A DNA stretch of 64,000 nt from Nostoc sp. CHAB 5844 (GCF_020829595.1 NZ_JAIVFW010000030.1:26208-90207); one strand, 5' to 3'; counted from the stretch's first letter, positions 32,522 through 43,357 are shown. Program-made: numbers and translations. The notes: generated by a model from the letters alone, not told the origin.

Positions 32522-33739
32522 ATGTCCATTAATAAATGTTTATTTTTGGCAACTGCAAGCAGTCTATTTTTGACACTACTGCATACAGATGCTTCCCTTG
32601 CTTTTTCTTTTACTAAGATTGCTGATAACCAAGATTCCTTTAATTCTTTGGGTTTCTTTCCGGCAATCAACAATGAGGGTGTTGTCGTCTTTTCAACCAA
32701 CCTAGATGCCGACGGAGAAGCTACTGGTATCTTTATTAGTAACAGTAGAGTGACTACTAAAATAGCTGATAATAGTAGCGCTTTTAGTGTCTTCTCTCCA
32801 GTTGCTGCAATTAATAACGCAGGAACTGTTGCCTTCTCCGCTAATTTAGATGACACAAGTAGTGGAGTTTTTATTAGTAACAAAGGAGTAATCACGCCTA
32901 TCGTCAACAGTTCTGATCCTCGTGGTTTTGGAAATCCTGTAATTAACAATTTGGGACAGGTAGTATTCTCTGCACCTTTAAATACACAAAACCAGGGGAT
33001 CTTTACTAGTAACGGTAGAGAAACTTCTTTGATTGCTGACACTAATGATACTTACACTACTTTAGATGGATATGCTATCAACGATCGCAACACTGTGGCT
33101 TTTGTCGCTAGTTTGAATACTGGCGGACGTGGGATATTTATTTATCAAGGTGAAACTACAACGCCTGTAGTTGAAACTAATGGTGATTTTGACTTCTTAT
33201 CCTCACCTACACTGAATAACGAAAACACAATTGCTTTTAGAGGCGTTTTAGATAATTACACAACTGAAGGAATATTCACGGTTAAAGATGGAAACCTCAG
33301 CACTATTACCGATAATAGCGGCCCCTTTAGTTTCTTTGAGAATCCTGCCATCAACAATGAAGGTATAGTTGCTTTCAAAGGAGCTTTAGATACAGGAGGT
33401 TTTGGTATTTATACAGGCCCAGACCCAGTAAATGATAAAGTAATTGCTGTGGGCGACGCTTTATTGGGATCAACAGTAGTAGACCTTTACTTTTCTAATC
33501 AAGGTCTAAATGATGCCAATCAAGTAGCTTTTTATGCCAAACTAGCAAATGGTACTGCTGGTATTTTTCGTGCTAATCCTAGTCAGTCTCCACCACCTGT
33601 TCCGACACCTACTTTGTTACCAGGACTTTTGATTTTAGGTGTTTTTGGCAAGATTTTCCGCTCAAAAACCAAGCGGATGGCGCATGAACAAGACTTATGC
33701 AGTAATACTAAAAATCCAGGATTTGGACAAGAAGTGTAG
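32522..33739 (+). CDS. exported NxxGxVAF-repeat protein with PTPA-CTERM-like sorting segment
   Basis: 405 residues. Signal peptide 1-28 (ASLAF). Seven repeats of about 45-50 residues each carry an (I/L)N(N/D)xxxVAF core: INNEGVVVF, INNAGTVAF, INNLGQVVF, INDRNTVAF, LNNENTIAF, INNEGIVAF, LNDANQVAF. This is the choice-of-anchor tandem-repeat type. The C-terminus has PTPTLLPGLLILGVFGKIFRS, a Pro-rich motif, hydrophobic helix and basic cluster like PEP/PTPA-CTERM sorting signals. About 25 further residues follow the basic cluster, which is unusual. Surface or extracellular-matrix role inferred. Confidence 0.85.
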   Translation: MSINKCLFLATASSLFLTLLHTDASLAFSFTKIADNQDSFNSLGFFPAINNEGVVVFSTNLDADGEATGIFISNSRVTTKIADNSSAFSVFSPVAAINNAGTVAFSANLDDTSSGVFISNKGVITPIVNSSDPRGFGNPVINNLGQVVFSAPLNTQNQGIFTSNGRETSLIADTNDTYTTLDGYAINDRNTVAFVASLNTGGRGIFIYQGETTTPVVETNGDFDFLSSPTLNNENTIAFRGVLDNYTTEGIFTVKDGNLSTITDNSGPFSFFENPAINNEGIVAFKGALDTGGFGIYTGPDPVNDKVIAVGDALLGSTVVDLYFSNQGLNDANQVAFYAKLANGTAGIFRANPSQSPPPVPTPTLLPGLLILGVFGKIFRSKTKRMAHEQDLCSNTKNPGFGQEV

Positions 33740-33834
33740 AAGTATAGAGGTGTATGGGTGTAGATAAGCAAAACCCATACACCCAGTCTCAACAGACTAT
33801 ATTTTCTGTGTAAGTCCTGATGAATTCTCGCTGA

Positions 33835-34488
33835 CTACTTCTGATTAAAAGTATCTTTTAGTACAGAACGAGCTGCTAAATGATTACGGGTAGAAGTTAA
33901 AATTTCTGCTTCTCGTTCCAAGCGAGCTGCTGTATCTTGCATTTCTAACAATGACTGCTGTTCGGCAGCAACACCATAGAGGTTACTGGCTACCCAATAA
34001 GATAGCTCTATTGGCAAGTCTGGTAATTCTTCTGGCAGTTCAATGTTTTGTTCAGTTAACTTAGCAGAGAGACGTACTACATCTTTGAGTAATTGTTCAA
34101 CTTCAGCACCTAAAGGGCGTAAATCTTTGGTTGGTGGTTCATCTTCTATCCACTGTACCAAGCCCACGCGATAAGGCTTTTCACGTACATACTCCAAAAC
34201 ACGAAACCTTTGTTGTCCCAAAGTCAGCATCTTCATCCGGTCGTCAGGTAGACGCTGGTAATGGATGATTTCTGCACAACAGCCAACATTTGCAATTGTG
34301 CCTTTTACTGGATCGACCATTAATACTCCGAACCTGCGATCGCTTTCCAAAATCGTGTTCATCATAATTCGGTAGCGAAATTCAAAGATGTGTAAGGGTA
34401 ATGGTCTAGTAGGAAAAAGAACTACTTCGGGTAACGGGAACAGAGGTAGTTCACGAACAGCAATTCTAGAAGAAGATGTCATTGTCAC
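33835..34488 (-). CDS. LON peptidase substrate-binding domain protein
   Basis: 217 residues, essentially one Lon N-terminal (substrate-binding) domain: LPLFPLPEVVLFPTRPLPLHIFEFRYRIMM, RFGVLMVD, DDRMKMLTLGQQRFRVLEY, then a helical bundle (LEMQDTAARLEREAEILTSTRNHLAARS). It lacks the ATPase and protease domains, so it cannot act as Lon itself. Cyanobacteria lack Lon; these stand-alone domains are conserved but of unknown role. It is downstream of the str operon and separated from it by a terminator at 34567-34593. Confidence 0.92.
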   Translation of the reverse strand: MTMTSSSRIAVRELPLFPLPEVVLFPTRPLPLHIFEFRYRIMMNTILESDRRFGVLMVDPVKGTIANVGCCAEIIHYQRLPDDRMKMLTLGQQRFRVLEYVREKPYRVGLVQWIEDEPPTKDLRPLGAEVEQLLKDVVRLSAKLTEQNIELPEELPDLPIELSYWVASNLYGVAAEQQSLLEMQDTAARLEREAEILTSTRNHLAARSVLKDTFNQK

Positions 34489-34566
34489 CTTAGAATAAAT
34501 TTAATTTTAAAAATTTATTGTTCTCTGCTTTCCCGTACTTTGATTACATTCTATCACTAAATAAAA

Positions 34567-34593
34567 AGCCCTGAGTTCAATTTTCTCAGGGCT
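34567..34593 (-). terminator. terminator of the str operon (after rpsJ)
   Basis: On the minus strand AGCCCTGAG / CTCAGGGCT (9-bp stem) followed by TTTTTAT, 68 bp past the rpsJ stop. Confidence 0.92.
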
Positions 34594-34660
34594 AATTCAG
34601 TATTCATACTATAGTCAATGGTCAATAATAATTTTTTTATAACTATTGACTCTTGACTAA

Positions 34661-34978
34661 CTACAGTTTGACTTCAATATCCACACCCGATGGCAAATCT
34701 AACTTCATCAACGCATCAATAGTTTTAGAGGAAGGTTGGTAGATGTCAATAATTCGGCGATGAGTACGGGTTTCAAAATGTTCGCGCGAATCTTTGTCTA
34801 CGTGAGGCGATCGCAGCACGCAATAGATTTTCCGTTTTGTGGGTAGGGGAATTGGGCCTATGGCTGTAGCGTTAGTCCGGTTAGCTGTGTCTACAATCTT
34901 CTCGCAAGATGTATCCAATAATCGACGGTCAAAAGCTTTTAAACGAATTCTAATCTTCTGCTGTTGTAGAGTTGCCAT
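34661..34978 (-). CDS. rpsJ: 30S ribosomal protein S10
   Basis: 105 residues, full length. Diagnostic segments are [44 protein letters not shown] and [13 protein letters not shown]. Part of the 30S head and also a NusA/NusB-associated antitermination factor. In cyanobacteria rpsJ commonly closes the str operon after tuf instead of opening the S10 operon, as here. A hairpin lies between tuf and rpsJ. Confidence 0.98.
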   Translation of the reverse strand: MATLQQQKIRIRLKAFDRRLLDTSCEKIVDTANRTNATAIGPIPLPTKRKIYCVLRSPHVDKDSREHFETRTHRRIIDIYQPSSKTIDALMKLDLPSGVDIEVKL

Positions 34979-35081
34979 CTTTAATTTTCCAGGTTCTGAT
35001 TTATTAGGGCAATGGGTAGTGGGAAGTGGGGAGTAGAAAACCTACTCACTATTCCCCATTTCCTCAAGTAAGTTCAGATAA

Positions 35082-35115
35082 AAGAGCAGAGAGGCATTTT
35101 ACCATCTCTGCTCTT
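35082..35115 (-). terminator. terminator-like hairpin between tuf and rpsJ
   Basis: On the minus strand AAGAGCAGAGA / TCTCTGCTCTT, an 11-bp perfect stem with a 12-base loop, then TTATC. It begins about 20 bp after the tuf stop. It probably terminates a fraction of transcripts and lets rpsJ be tuned separately. Confidence 0.75.
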
Positions 35116-35136
35116 AGTTATTAGGGTAAAAGGGTA

Positions 35137-36366
35137 CTACTTGATGATTTTAGCGACGACACCAGCACCGATGGTGCGGCCACCTTCACGAATCGCAAAG
35201 CGCATACCTTGCTCAATTGCGATCGCGTTAATCAATTCTACAGTCACTTTGATGCGATCGCCTGGCATTACCATTTCTACATCTTTGCCATCATCAGAAG
35301 TGAAGGCTTTAATAGTGCCGGTTACATCTGTTGTCCGCACATAGAACTGAGGACGGTAGCCAGCGAAGAATGGTGTCTTCCGACCACCTTCTTTGTCTGT
35401 TAAGACGTAAACTTCGCCTTCAAATTGAGTGTGAGGTGTAATAGAACCTGGTTTGGCAATCACCATACCACGCTCAACGTCTTCTTTTTTCAGACCACGC
35501 AGCAGTACACCGGCGTTATCCCCAGCCATGCCTTCATCAAGGCTTTTCTTGAACATTTCGATCCCAGTGACGGTGGTGGTACGAGTTTCTCTCAGACCAA
35601 CTAATTCTACGGTATCGTTCACCTTGACTTTACCGCGTTCGATACGTCCGGTAGCAACTGTACCGCGACCTGTGATAGTAAATACGTCTTCTACCGCCAT
35701 CAAGAAAGGTTTGTCAATGTCACGCTCTGGGTTGGGGATGTAGGAATCTACCGCATCCATCAATGCATAGATTTTGTCTACCCAAGGATTTTCACCACGC
35801 TTAGTTTTGGGGTTCTTGGTCATTGCTTCTAGAGCTTGCAGACCAGAACCTCTAATAACGGGAATTTCGTCACCCTCGAAATCATAGCTAGAAAGCAGTT
35901 CCCGAACTTCTAGTTCGACCAACTCTAACAATTCTTCGTCGTCTACCATGTCTTCTTTGTTTAAGAAGACTACCAGCTTAGGAACTCCTACCTGACGAGC
36001 TAACAGAATGTGTTCACGAGTTTGGGGCATAGGGCCATCAGTCGCTGCTACCACGAGGATGGCTCCGTCCATTTGCGCTGCACCAGTGATCATGTTTTTC
36101 ACATAGTCAGCGTGTCCAGGACAGTCAACGTGAGCGTAGTGACGATTGTCAGTTTCATACTCAACGTGAGCGGTGTTAATCGTAATACCCCGTGCTTTTT
36201 CTTCGGGTGCATTGTCGATTTGGTCGTAAGCTTTAGCTTCAGCCTTACCCAAAGCAGCCAAGGTCATGGTAATAGCTGCTGTTAAAGTGGTTTTACCGTG
36301 GTCAACGTGGCCAACAGTACCGATGTTAACGTGGGGTTTATTCCTTTCAAACTTTGCGCGTGCCAT
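35137..36366 (-). CDS. tuf: elongation factor Tu
   Basis: 409 residues. G motifs [18 protein letters not shown] and NKED are intact, followed by barrel domains II and III ([43 protein letters not shown]). It is the cyanobacterial length, about 15 residues more than in E. coli. Delivers aminoacyl-tRNA to the ribosome. Separated by 22 bp from fusA upstream. Confidence 0.99.
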   Translation of the reverse strand: MARAKFERNKPHVNIGTVGHVDHGKTTLTAAITMTLAALGKAEAKAYDQIDNAPEEKARGITINTAHVEYETDNRHYAHVDCPGHADYVKNMITGAAQMDGAILVVAATDGPMPQTREHILLARQVGVPKLVVFLNKEDMVDDEELLELVELEVRELLSSYDFEGDEIPVIRGSGLQALEAMTKNPKTKRGENPWVDKIYALMDAVDSYIPNPERDIDKPFLMAVEDVFTITGRGTVATGRIERGKVKVNDTVELVGLRETRTTTVTGIEMFKKSLDEGMAGDNAGVLLRGLKKEDVERGMVIAKPGSITPHTQFEGEVYVLTDKEGGRKTPFFAGYRPQFYVRTTDVTGTIKAFTSDDGKDVEMVMPGDRIKVTVELINAIAIEQGMRFAIREGGRTIGAGVVAKIIK

Positions 36367-36388
36367 GAATGCTCGTTTCCTTTTTTAA

Positions 36389-38467
36389 TTAAGCGTTCCC
36401 TTTGCTTTTTGCGATAATTGCCTCAGCCACGTTGCGAGGTACTTCATCGTAATGGCTAAACTCCATTGAGAAGATGCCTCGTCCTTGGGTCTTCGACCGG
36501 ATATCAGTGGCGTAGCCAAACATTTCCGCCAATGGGACTTTGGCGGTCACTTTAGCAATGCCTTGCTCAGATCCCATGCCTTCAATTTGCCCACGACGGG
36601 AATTGAGGTCGCCCATTACATCCCCAAGGAAGTTTTCGGGAACTTCTACCTCAACTTTCATCATAGGCTCTAAGAGAACAGGTGCAGCTTTCATCACTGC
36701 CTCTTTCATTGCCATTGAACCAGCAATTTTGAAGGCCATTTCCGAAGAGTCTACATCGTGGTAAGAACCATCGATTAGTGTCGCTTTAACATCTATTAGT
36801 GGATATCCAGCTAAAACACCAGATTCACAGCTTTCTTTCATTCCTTGCTCTGCGGGGCCAATGTACTCTTTTGGTACAGTACCACCAACAATTTTGGACA
36901 CGAATTCAAAGCCAGTGCCTGGTTCTCCTGGTGCTAAATCGATCACAACATGACCGTATTGACCTTTCCCACCGCTTTGGCGGATGAATTTACCTTCAAC
37001 TCTGGTGACAGCTTTACGAATAGTTTCGCGGTAAGCTACTTGCGGCGCACCGACATTAGCTTCCACTTTGAATTCGCGTAACATCCTGTCTACCAGAATT
37101 TCTAGGTGTAATTCTCCCATTCCGGCAATTACGGTTTGGTTAGTTTCTGGGTCGACGTGGACGCGGAAGGTAGGGTCTTCTTCAGAGAGAGATTGCAGAG
37201 CCTTGGATAATTTATCCATGTCATTCTTGGTTTTGGGTTCAACCGCTACCGAGATTACAGGCTCAGGGATAAACAGGGATTCCAGAATTACTGGTGCGCC
37301 TTCATCACAAAGGGTGTCGCCTGTTAAAGTGTCTTTTAATCCCAAGGCTGCACCTAAATCCCCTGCCCGCAGTTCTTCGACATCTTGTCGATCATCTGCT
37401 TTCAAAACTACGAGACGGGAAATCCGCTCTTTCTTGTTTTTTGTGGCGTTGAGGACGTAGCTGCCCTTCTTCAGTACACCAGAGTATACACGAACGAAGG
37501 TGAGGCGACCGTATGGGTCAGCCATAATTTTGAAGGCTAGAGCTGCTAGAGGTTCGTTGTCATCAGCACGACGCTCAACAGTGTCGCCGTTAGGTACTGT
37601 ACCTTGAATGGGCGGAACATCAATGGGCGCTGGTAGATAATCAACTACTGCATCCAACATCAGTTGCACGCCTTTATTTTTGAAGGCTGAACCGCACAGT
37701 ACAGGCACGATCGTCCCGGCAATTGTACCTTTACGCAGAGCTGCACGGATTTCTGCTTCTGTTAGCGCTTCACCCTCGAAGTACTTGGTCATCAAGTCAT
37801 CATCGGTTTCGGCAACTGCTTCTACCAGCTTGGTGTAGTACTCTTCGGTTTGCTCTTGCATATCTGCCGGAATATCTGTTTCTTGGATATCCGTGCCTTG
37901 GTCATTGGTGTAAATATATGCACGTTTGCGTACCAAGTCGACAATGCCTTTGAAGTCGTTTTCGCTACCAATAGGCAATTGAATGGCAATGGCATTAGCC
38001 CGCAGGCGATCGCGCATTTGTTCATAAACTTTGTAAAAGTTCGCGCCTGTGCGATCCATTTTGTTAATAAAGGCGATCCGAGGCACTTTGTAGCGGTCTG
38101 CTTGCCGCCAAACTGTCTCAGATTGCGGTTGCACACCACCTACAGAACAAAACACCGCTATTACTCCATCCAATACCCGCATGGAGCGTTCTACTTCAAT
38201 TGTGAAGTCTACGTGGCCAGGAGTATCGATAATGTTAATTTGATGATCTTTCCAACTGGTACTAATAGCAGCAGCAGTAATGGTAATTCCCCGCTCCCGC
38301 TCTTGATCCATCCAGTCGGTTACAGCAGTTCCTTCGTGAACTTCCCCAATTTTATGAATTATCCCAGAGTAAAATAATATTCTCTCTGTTGTTGTTGTTT
38401 TGCCCGCATCTATATGCGCCGCAATACCGATATTGCGTACTCTCTCTAGCGGGTTTGTACGTGCCAC
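36389..38467 (-). CDS. fusA: elongation factor G
   Basis: 692 residues, full length. G motifs [19 protein letters not shown] and NKMDRTG; domain IV ([16 protein letters not shown]) and domain V ([11 protein letters not shown]) are complete. Catalyses ribosomal translocation and, with RRF, recycling. Third gene of the str operon, 164 bp downstream of rpsG; that gap contains a heptamer repeat array at 38553-38585. Confidence 0.99.
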   Translation of the reverse strand: MARTNPLERVRNIGIAAHIDAGKTTTTERILFYSGIIHKIGEVHEGTAVTDWMDQERERGITITAAAISTSWKDHQINIIDTPGHVDFTIEVERSMRVLDGVIAVFCSVGGVQPQSETVWRQADRYKVPRIAFINKMDRTGANFYKVYEQMRDRLRANAIAIQLPIGSENDFKGIVDLVRKRAYIYTNDQGTDIQETDIPADMQEQTEEYYTKLVEAVAETDDDLMTKYFEGEALTEAEIRAALRKGTIAGTIVPVLCGSAFKNKGVQLMLDAVVDYLPAPIDVPPIQGTVPNGDTVERRADDNEPLAALAFKIMADPYGRLTFVRVYSGVLKKGSYVLNATKNKKERISRLVVLKADDRQDVEELRAGDLGAALGLKDTLTGDTLCDEGAPVILESLFIPEPVISVAVEPKTKNDMDKLSKALQSLSEEDPTFRVHVDPETNQTVIAGMGELHLEILVDRMLREFKVEANVGAPQVAYRETIRKAVTRVEGKFIRQSGGKGQYGHVVIDLAPGEPGTGFEFVSKIVGGTVPKEYIGPAEQGMKESCESGVLAGYPLIDVKATLIDGSYHDVDSSEMAFKIAGSMAMKEAVMKAAPVLLEPMMKVEVEVPENFLGDVMGDLNSRRGQIEGMGSEQGIAKVTAKVPLAEMFGYATDIRSKTQGRGIFSMEFSHYDEVPRNVAEAIIAKSKGNA

Positions 38468-38552
38468 AGTAGCCTCCTATAGTTTTTGCCTCATGATATC
38501 TTGTATATTACTCTTTGTTAAGATTCTATACTTTTACGGATAACCGTCTGAG

Positions 38553-38585
38553 TGAAGTATGAAGTGTAAAGTATGAAGTGTGAAA
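38553..38585. repeat. heptamer repeat array between fusA and rpsG
   Basis: AGTATGAAGTGTAAAGTATG then AAGTGTGAAA: four to five copies of the dispersed 7-base unit inside the str operon. Confidence 0.8.
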
Positions 38586-38631
38586 TATTTATTTATCTTT
38601 CAATCTTTGATCTTCATACTTTATCTTTGGT

Positions 38632-39102
38632 TTAGTAACGATAATGAGCGAACGCTTTATTTGCTTCTGCCATCCGGTGCGTTTCTTCCCGTTTGCGGAT
38701 TGCATTCCCAGTTTCGTTGGCTGCATCCATTAATTCATTGGCCAACTTGCCTGCCATTGTGCGCCCTGGCCTAGAGCGAGAAAATTGTACTAGCCAACGC
38801 AGTGCTAGAGTAGTACCACGTTCTGAACGTACTTCCATTGGGACTTGGTAAGTTGCACCACCCACACGGCGAGCTTTCACTTCTACCAAAGGTGTGGCAT
38901 TACGTACTGCTCTTTCAAAGGTTTCTAATGCAGCATTTCCAGTGCGTTCTTCAATTGTCTTGAGCGCATCATAAACAATGCGTGCAGCTAATGATTTCTT
39001 TCCGTGACGCATGATTCGGCGAATTATCATGCTCACCAGACGACTATTATAAACGGAGTCAGGCGGAACTGGCCGCCTTTGAACTACACCACGACGCGAC
39101 AT
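38632..39102 (-). CDS. rpsG: 30S ribosomal protein S7
   Basis: 156 residues, full length. Diagnostic [37 protein letters not shown] and [20 protein letters not shown] segments. Primary 16S-binding protein of the 30S head. Second gene of the str operon; a 407-bp spacer separates it from rpsL. Confidence 0.98.
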   Translation of the reverse strand: MSRRGVVQRRPVPPDSVYNSRLVSMIIRRIMRHGKKSLAARIVYDALKTIEERTGNAALETFERAVRNATPLVEVKARRVGGATYQVPMEVRSERGTTLALRWLVQFSRSRPGRTMAGKLANELMDAANETGNAIRKREETHRMAEANKAFAHYRY

Positions 39103-39509
39103 ACTTTACCCTTAAATTCGGAATTTGGCAACGAAATTATATGCTATCAGACAGCGCAGTATCGGAGTGGTGGAAGCTGCCACTCAGACTGCTGCAATTT
39201 TTTTTACAGTACAGTTGCAGCAACCCTGAATTGCTGATTTGCTATCCTTGACGGGATATGCAAAGCGACAACATCACAGGATTAATTTACAGATGAAAAT
39301 GCTGCTGTCGCTTACAGCTTTTTCGATAAAACCTACACTTGCTCGCTGAGTGCAGGCTGGCAGTGGTAACTTAACTAATTTAACTTTTGAAAACAGACGC
39401 TTTGATCTATTTTCACAACCGTTTGAGAGCGATCGCTAACTTTTTATATTTTTTAGCGCTTCCTGACAAAGCGACTAATCGCTCTTTGACACGACTAATC
39501 GCCTCTGTC
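39103..39509. other. spacer rpsL-rpsG, 407 bp
   Basis: Unusually long for an str operon. No gene-like frame. Contains local inverted segments (CAGTACAGTTGCAG; GCTGTAAGCGACAGC on the minus strand near 39315) but no clear terminator. It could carry a second promoter for rpsG-fusA-tuf, or an rpsL/S7-type autoregulatory leader. Confidence 0.4.
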
Positions 39510-39896
39510 TTATTTTTTAGCGGCTGCTTTCGGGCGCTTGGTTCCATACTTGGAACGGCCTTGCTTGCGGTCTTTAACGCCAGCTGTATCTAAGGTGCCA
39601 CGGATGATATGGTATCTTACACCTGGCAAGTCCTTAACCCGACCGCCACGAATCATGACTACGGAGTGTTCTTGTAAATTATGACCAATCCCTGGAATGT
39701 AGGCTGTCACCTCAAACCCAGATGTCAGTCTTACCCTTGCTACCTTGCGTAGGGCTGAGTTAGGCTTTTTAGGTGTAGTTGTGTAGACTCTTGTACAAAC
39801 ACCCCGGCGTTGCGGGCATTGCTTGAGAGCTGGAGACTTGGTTTTCTGACGCGCTTTTTCGCGTTCGCTACGTATTAGTTGCTGTATGGTTGGCAT
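39510..39896 (-). CDS. rpsL: 30S ribosomal protein S12
   Basis: 128 residues. [16 protein letters not shown] and [29 protein letters not shown] are the decoding-site loops; the lysines that give streptomycin sensitivity when wild type are present. The C-terminus (KRPKAAAKK) is the usual basic tail. First gene of the str operon. Confidence 0.98.
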   Translation of the reverse strand: MPTIQQLIRSEREKARQKTKSPALKQCPQRRGVCTRVYTTTPKKPNSALRKVARVRLTSGFEVTAYIPGIGHNLQEHSVVMIRGGRVKDLPGVRYHIIRGTLDTAGVKDRKQGRSKYGTKRPKAAAKK

Positions 39897-40018
39897 GAGT
39901 CACAGCGCGTGAAGCTGCTTAGAGGTCTAAGTTTTAACAAATCCTGATTATATCTTTTTTTATGCTTTTCTGTCAAACTACTTTGACTTGTCAATAGTCA
40001 AGAGTGATGAATTTTTGA

Positions 40019-40366
40019 CTATGAACTATGGACTATGGACTCTTGAGTAATCGAAAATGAATTACCACAACTACAGGTAGCAATAGCTTGAGGATTGTGG
40101 AAACGAAAGCCTCCGCCCATCAAATCCTCAGAATAATCTAATACTAACCCGTTAACATATTGTAAGCTTTGATTGTCTATCAGAACTTGCAGACCACTCA
40201 CATCAAAAGTGCGATCGCCATCTTGGACAATCTCATCAAATGACATATCGTAAAATAAATCAGAGCATCCCCCTGGTTTAACAGCTAATCTGACCAAGGC
40301 ATTGGGTTGTTGCTTTGACTTTAATCGTTCGATTTCAATTTTTGCTGCTTGACTCAGTTGAATCAT
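40019..40366 (-). CDS. A-type iron-sulfur carrier (HesB/IscA/SufA family)
   Basis: 115 residues. The three conserved cysteines are Cys34 (KPGGCSDLFYD), Cys98 and Cys100 (CSCGNSF). These bind Fe or an Fe-S cluster for delivery to apo-proteins. The C-terminus runs about a dozen residues past CSCG, and the motif order is normal. Stand-alone rather than in a suf or nif cluster, so housekeeping use is likely. Confidence 0.94.
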   Translation of the reverse strand: MIQLSQAAKIEIERLKSKQQPNALVRLAVKPGGCSDLFYDMSFDEIVQDGDRTFDVSGLQVLIDNQSLQYVNGLVLDYSEDLMGGGFRFHNPQAIATCSCGNSFSITQESIVHSS

Positions 40367-40658
40367 TGAATTTGTTTTGGCAATTGAAAGCCCACCTGAA
40401 AAACGGATGGCATTATAAGAGACTCAAAAAACTGGTTTTTGCTATTTTATTTTAAATGAAGAGGTTTATTTGCAAAAGCCAGCCTGAGATTTATTCATTG
40501 CCTAGCAGAGGTATTTAAATAATTCAGATTTTTTGCGTTAAAAGTACAAGCTAAATTTTGGCTATCGCTCCTCCGTAAATTCCTGACTGAAGGATACAGA
40601 AATTTACGGGGGGGCAATTCTATTTCTATTTTACTATATCCCTGTTCACCGATTGGGA

Positions 40659-41078
40659 TTAGTTTTCTGTACGAGCATAGTCATCCTGGTAGCGAATAAT
40701 ATCATCTTCACCTAAGTATTCGCCATTTTGGACTTCAATTAGCACTAAGGGAATCACGCCAGGATTTTCTAAGCGATGAGATGTACACTGAGGTACATAA
40801 GTTGACTGATTATTACCCAATAGCACTTCTTTTTCGCCACAAGTTACTCTAGCTGTGCCAGAGACAACAATCCAGTGTTCGCTGCGATGATGGTGCATTT
40901 GCAAGCTGAGGCGGTGTCCAGGCTTGACTTCGATGCGCTTGATTTTATATCCACGTCCTTCTTCCAAAACTGTAAAAGAACCCCAAGGGCGTAATTCGGT
41001 TGCAGCAACGCTGCGATTAGCGATCGCCGCAGGCAGTGGTAGAGTCTTAGTAGGTGCGGTTTCTTGATATTGAGCCAT
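40659..41078 (-). CDS. cupin protein, mannose-6-phosphate isomerase type II-like
   Basis: 139 residues from the ATG at 41078, chosen over the one at 41099 because GAGGTAACT directly precedes it. One cupin domain: RPWGSFTVLEEGRGYKIKRIEVKPGHRLSLQMHHHRSEHWIVVSGTA splits into PG(x)RLSLQ..HHR.EHW, the metal-binding His/Glu set, and the second motif PQCTSHRLENPG. This equals the C-terminal isomerase domain of bifunctional GMP/PMI enzymes without the nucleotidyltransferase part. Probable sugar-phosphate isomerase or sugar binding. No partner gene nearby. Confidence 0.88.
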   Translation of the reverse strand: MAQYQETAPTKTLPLPAAIANRSVAATELRPWGSFTVLEEGRGYKIKRIEVKPGHRLSLQMHHHRSEHWIVVSGTARVTCGEKEVLLGNNQSTYVPQCTSHRLENPGVIPLVLIEVQNGEYLGEDDIIRYQDDYARTEN

Positions 41079-41323
41079 AGTTACCTCATTTGGAGACATA
41101 ACAAGCTGTCCTTTCTCTTAACCATTGATGGAAAAATCTGGCGCAATCTTGCAACCGTAAAAATCAGCAATTCAATTACACCTTGCTAACCATAGCAAAA
41201 TCAAACTTGAGGGTGTAAAGAGTCACGACTAAACTATGGTGAATACACAAACTCTTTATTTATCGCTAGAGCAACTTATTCTAATCTTTAAAATTTATTA
41301 CGAATCCTGAAGGATAAAGACTT

Positions 41324-41354
41324 TATATTTCATACTTCACACTTCATACTTCAT
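41324..41354. repeat. heptamer repeat array
   Basis: ATTTCATACTTCACACTTCA then TACTTCATT, four units of the dispersed heptamer abutting the stop codon of the glycosidase gene. Confidence 0.8.
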
Positions 41355-43357
41355 TATCTTTGTTGCAACAAAATTCCAATACCGTTATGAACACGGGCAG
41401 CAGTGTTAGGAGAACGATCAAGCAATTGTCCTCCTAAGTAAAGACTAGTTGAACTGCCACCGTCTAAATTGAGAGCATTGACACAACCAAGCTGTTTCAT
41501 CAATTGAGCGTGTTCTGCCAGTGTCGGGCCTGCACCACCAGCACGGTTATGCACAGCAGCAATCATCAGCGTACCTGTGGCTGTGGTGCAAATCCCACTG
41601 CGAATGGCCTTTTCTGCAATAAAAGCGTTGCTGAATTTTTCAGCCTTGGCATCAAGAACAATTTGACCGTTTTGGATTAACAATGGCCCTGCTCCCACAA
41701 TGTTAGGGTAACGGCTAAAATTAGCAGGAGTAGTGGCACTAGTGAGACTAACTTTTGTGCCTAGAGGTAGTTGGGTGGCAGTAGTTGCAGCATTTCCGCG
41801 CAAAGTTAGTAAGTAGCCATCTTGGGGAATGGGAATGGGAATTTCACCAGCTTTGCCGCCAGCTAACTGACTGTTAACTTCATTGTTTTGAATTAAGAGG
41901 ATGGTTTCATTGTCCGTGAGGGGCGTGTAATTTGGCCCCCAGCTAGGAGTGTAACGAGCAATGCCACTTTGAACGTAACCACTATTGAGAAATAAAATCG
42001 GTAAGCGTAAATTATTAGGAGCAATTAAAGTTTCTTGTAACGTTAGACGACCTACGTAAAATTGCCCAGAGTTATTCCAAGCGATCGCGCCTCGGTTAAG
42101 GATTGGCCCGGATATCCACTGATTATCCCGACGAATCGCGCCTAAAGGCAAGCGATTGTTGCGGTTAAAATAACCACCATTAATTGCAGCTAATGCTAAG
42201 TACTTCTGCGCTGTTTGAATTAGGGGAGCAGTGCCAATCAAAGTATCAGGACTTGTCCAAATTGGTTTTAAAGTTACTGCACGAGGGTTAGCTTCTAACC
42301 AAACTACTGGAAAACGTTCTGTGCCTAAACTGATGAATTGCTGTCGCCAGCGCAACCCGTTTGCCCAAGCAATATTTCGTTCTACCATTGCATCGGGGCG
42401 AATCTCAATAAATAGGCGATTGGGATTAGCTACTGTGGTTATACGGGGAGCCGAACCAAAGGGAACACTCAGACTAAGAATAGTTTGGTTATTGACCACC
42501 TCCACTTTTTGAATTAAGGTATCTGGAGTTTGTTGTGGTGCTGGTTCTGGTAATAATTGTTTGAGCAGATTTGGCAGTGATGGCGGCGGTGGCGCAGGGG
42601 TATAACGTTGGATTAAGGCAGGATCAGCTACAGCATCAAGAGTAATTGTCCATTCCCGATTAGGTGGCGTAGTGAGTTTTGGTGCGATCGCATCTGGATC
42701 ATCAGATACTGGGGTTTGAGCTTGTTTAATGGGTAATCCTTGCCTGACTATCCAAGGTGTAGGGCTGTCTAAATCGACCATAATCCGGTTTTCTCGGATA
42801 GTAGTAACACTAGGAGGATTTAGAGGTTGCAGACCAGTAATAATATTTTTGATTTGAGCTTGGGGAGTCACAATCACTAAAGTGTTACCATTGGGTTGTA
42901 ACTGCCAACCTGCTTGTTGTGCAAACTTAGTGATATCGAGATAACGATATCCACCTTGGAGTTGAGTTACTAAAACCAGTGGACTAGTAACTGAGGAAAA
43001 CCACTGTATCGGTTGTCTGCTGGGGTTGTTGCTATTTAAGAAATCAACTCCAATCGCTTGGCGAAATACCCCATCACTGAGATGTATTGTGACTTGACCA
43101 GCTTTGCCTGATCGAACTAACCAAGCGCCAGGTATTATACGACCATTCAGGGAAATTTGATTGCCAGAAGACGGCATTAACACAGATGGTACGGGTGATG
43201 GTGGAGTTACACCAACAGAGGTTTGAGCGATCGCCGTCCAGGTAGTAGATAAGCTCAGTATTGTCGCTATGATAGAAGAGATGGTTGCTCTTAAAGTTTG
43301 GCGCACAACAGGCTGGGCAATAGTAATATCAGATTTTTGTCGGCAACAATTTGGCAT
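41354..43357 (-). CDS. exported phosphodiester glycosidase (NAGPA) domain protein
   Basis: 667 residues. Hydrophobic segment about 20-45 (TISSIIATILSLSTTWTAIAQ) is a signal peptide with an unusually long basic N-region. Residues about 65-190 resemble a copper-amine-oxidase-N/AMIN-like beta domain (ISLNGRIIPGAWLVR, YRYLDITKFAQQAGW). Residues about 380-660 are the phosphodiester glycosidase domain: AINGGYFNRNNRLPLG, LIQNGQ, MIAAVHNR and the NLDGGSSTSLYLGG motif that is diagnostic. A proline-rich linker (PAPPPPSLPNLL) lies between. Expected role: removal of sugar phosphodiester groups from envelope polysaccharides. Confidence 0.9.
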   Translation of the reverse strand: MPNCCRQKSDITIAQPVVRQTLRATISSIIATILSLSTTWTAIAQTSVGVTPPSPVPSVLMPSSGNQISLNGRIIPGAWLVRSGKAGQVTIHLSDGVFRQAIGVDFLNSNNPSRQPIQWFSSVTSPLVLVTQLQGGYRYLDITKFAQQAGWQLQPNGNTLVIVTPQAQIKNIITGLQPLNPPSVTTIRENRIMVDLDSPTPWIVRQGLPIKQAQTPVSDDPDAIAPKLTTPPNREWTITLDAVADPALIQRYTPAPPPPSLPNLLKQLLPEPAPQQTPDTLIQKVEVVNNQTILSLSVPFGSAPRITTVANPNRLFIEIRPDAMVERNIAWANGLRWRQQFISLGTERFPVVWLEANPRAVTLKPIWTSPDTLIGTAPLIQTAQKYLALAAINGGYFNRNNRLPLGAIRRDNQWISGPILNRGAIAWNNSGQFYVGRLTLQETLIAPNNLRLPILFLNSGYVQSGIARYTPSWGPNYTPLTDNETILLIQNNEVNSQLAGGKAGEIPIPIPQDGYLLTLRGNAATTATQLPLGTKVSLTSATTPANFSRYPNIVGAGPLLIQNGQIVLDAKAEKFSNAFIAEKAIRSGICTTATGTLMIAAVHNRAGGAGPTLAEHAQLMKQLGCVNALNLDGGSSTSLYLGGQLLDRSPNTAARVHNGIGILLQQR

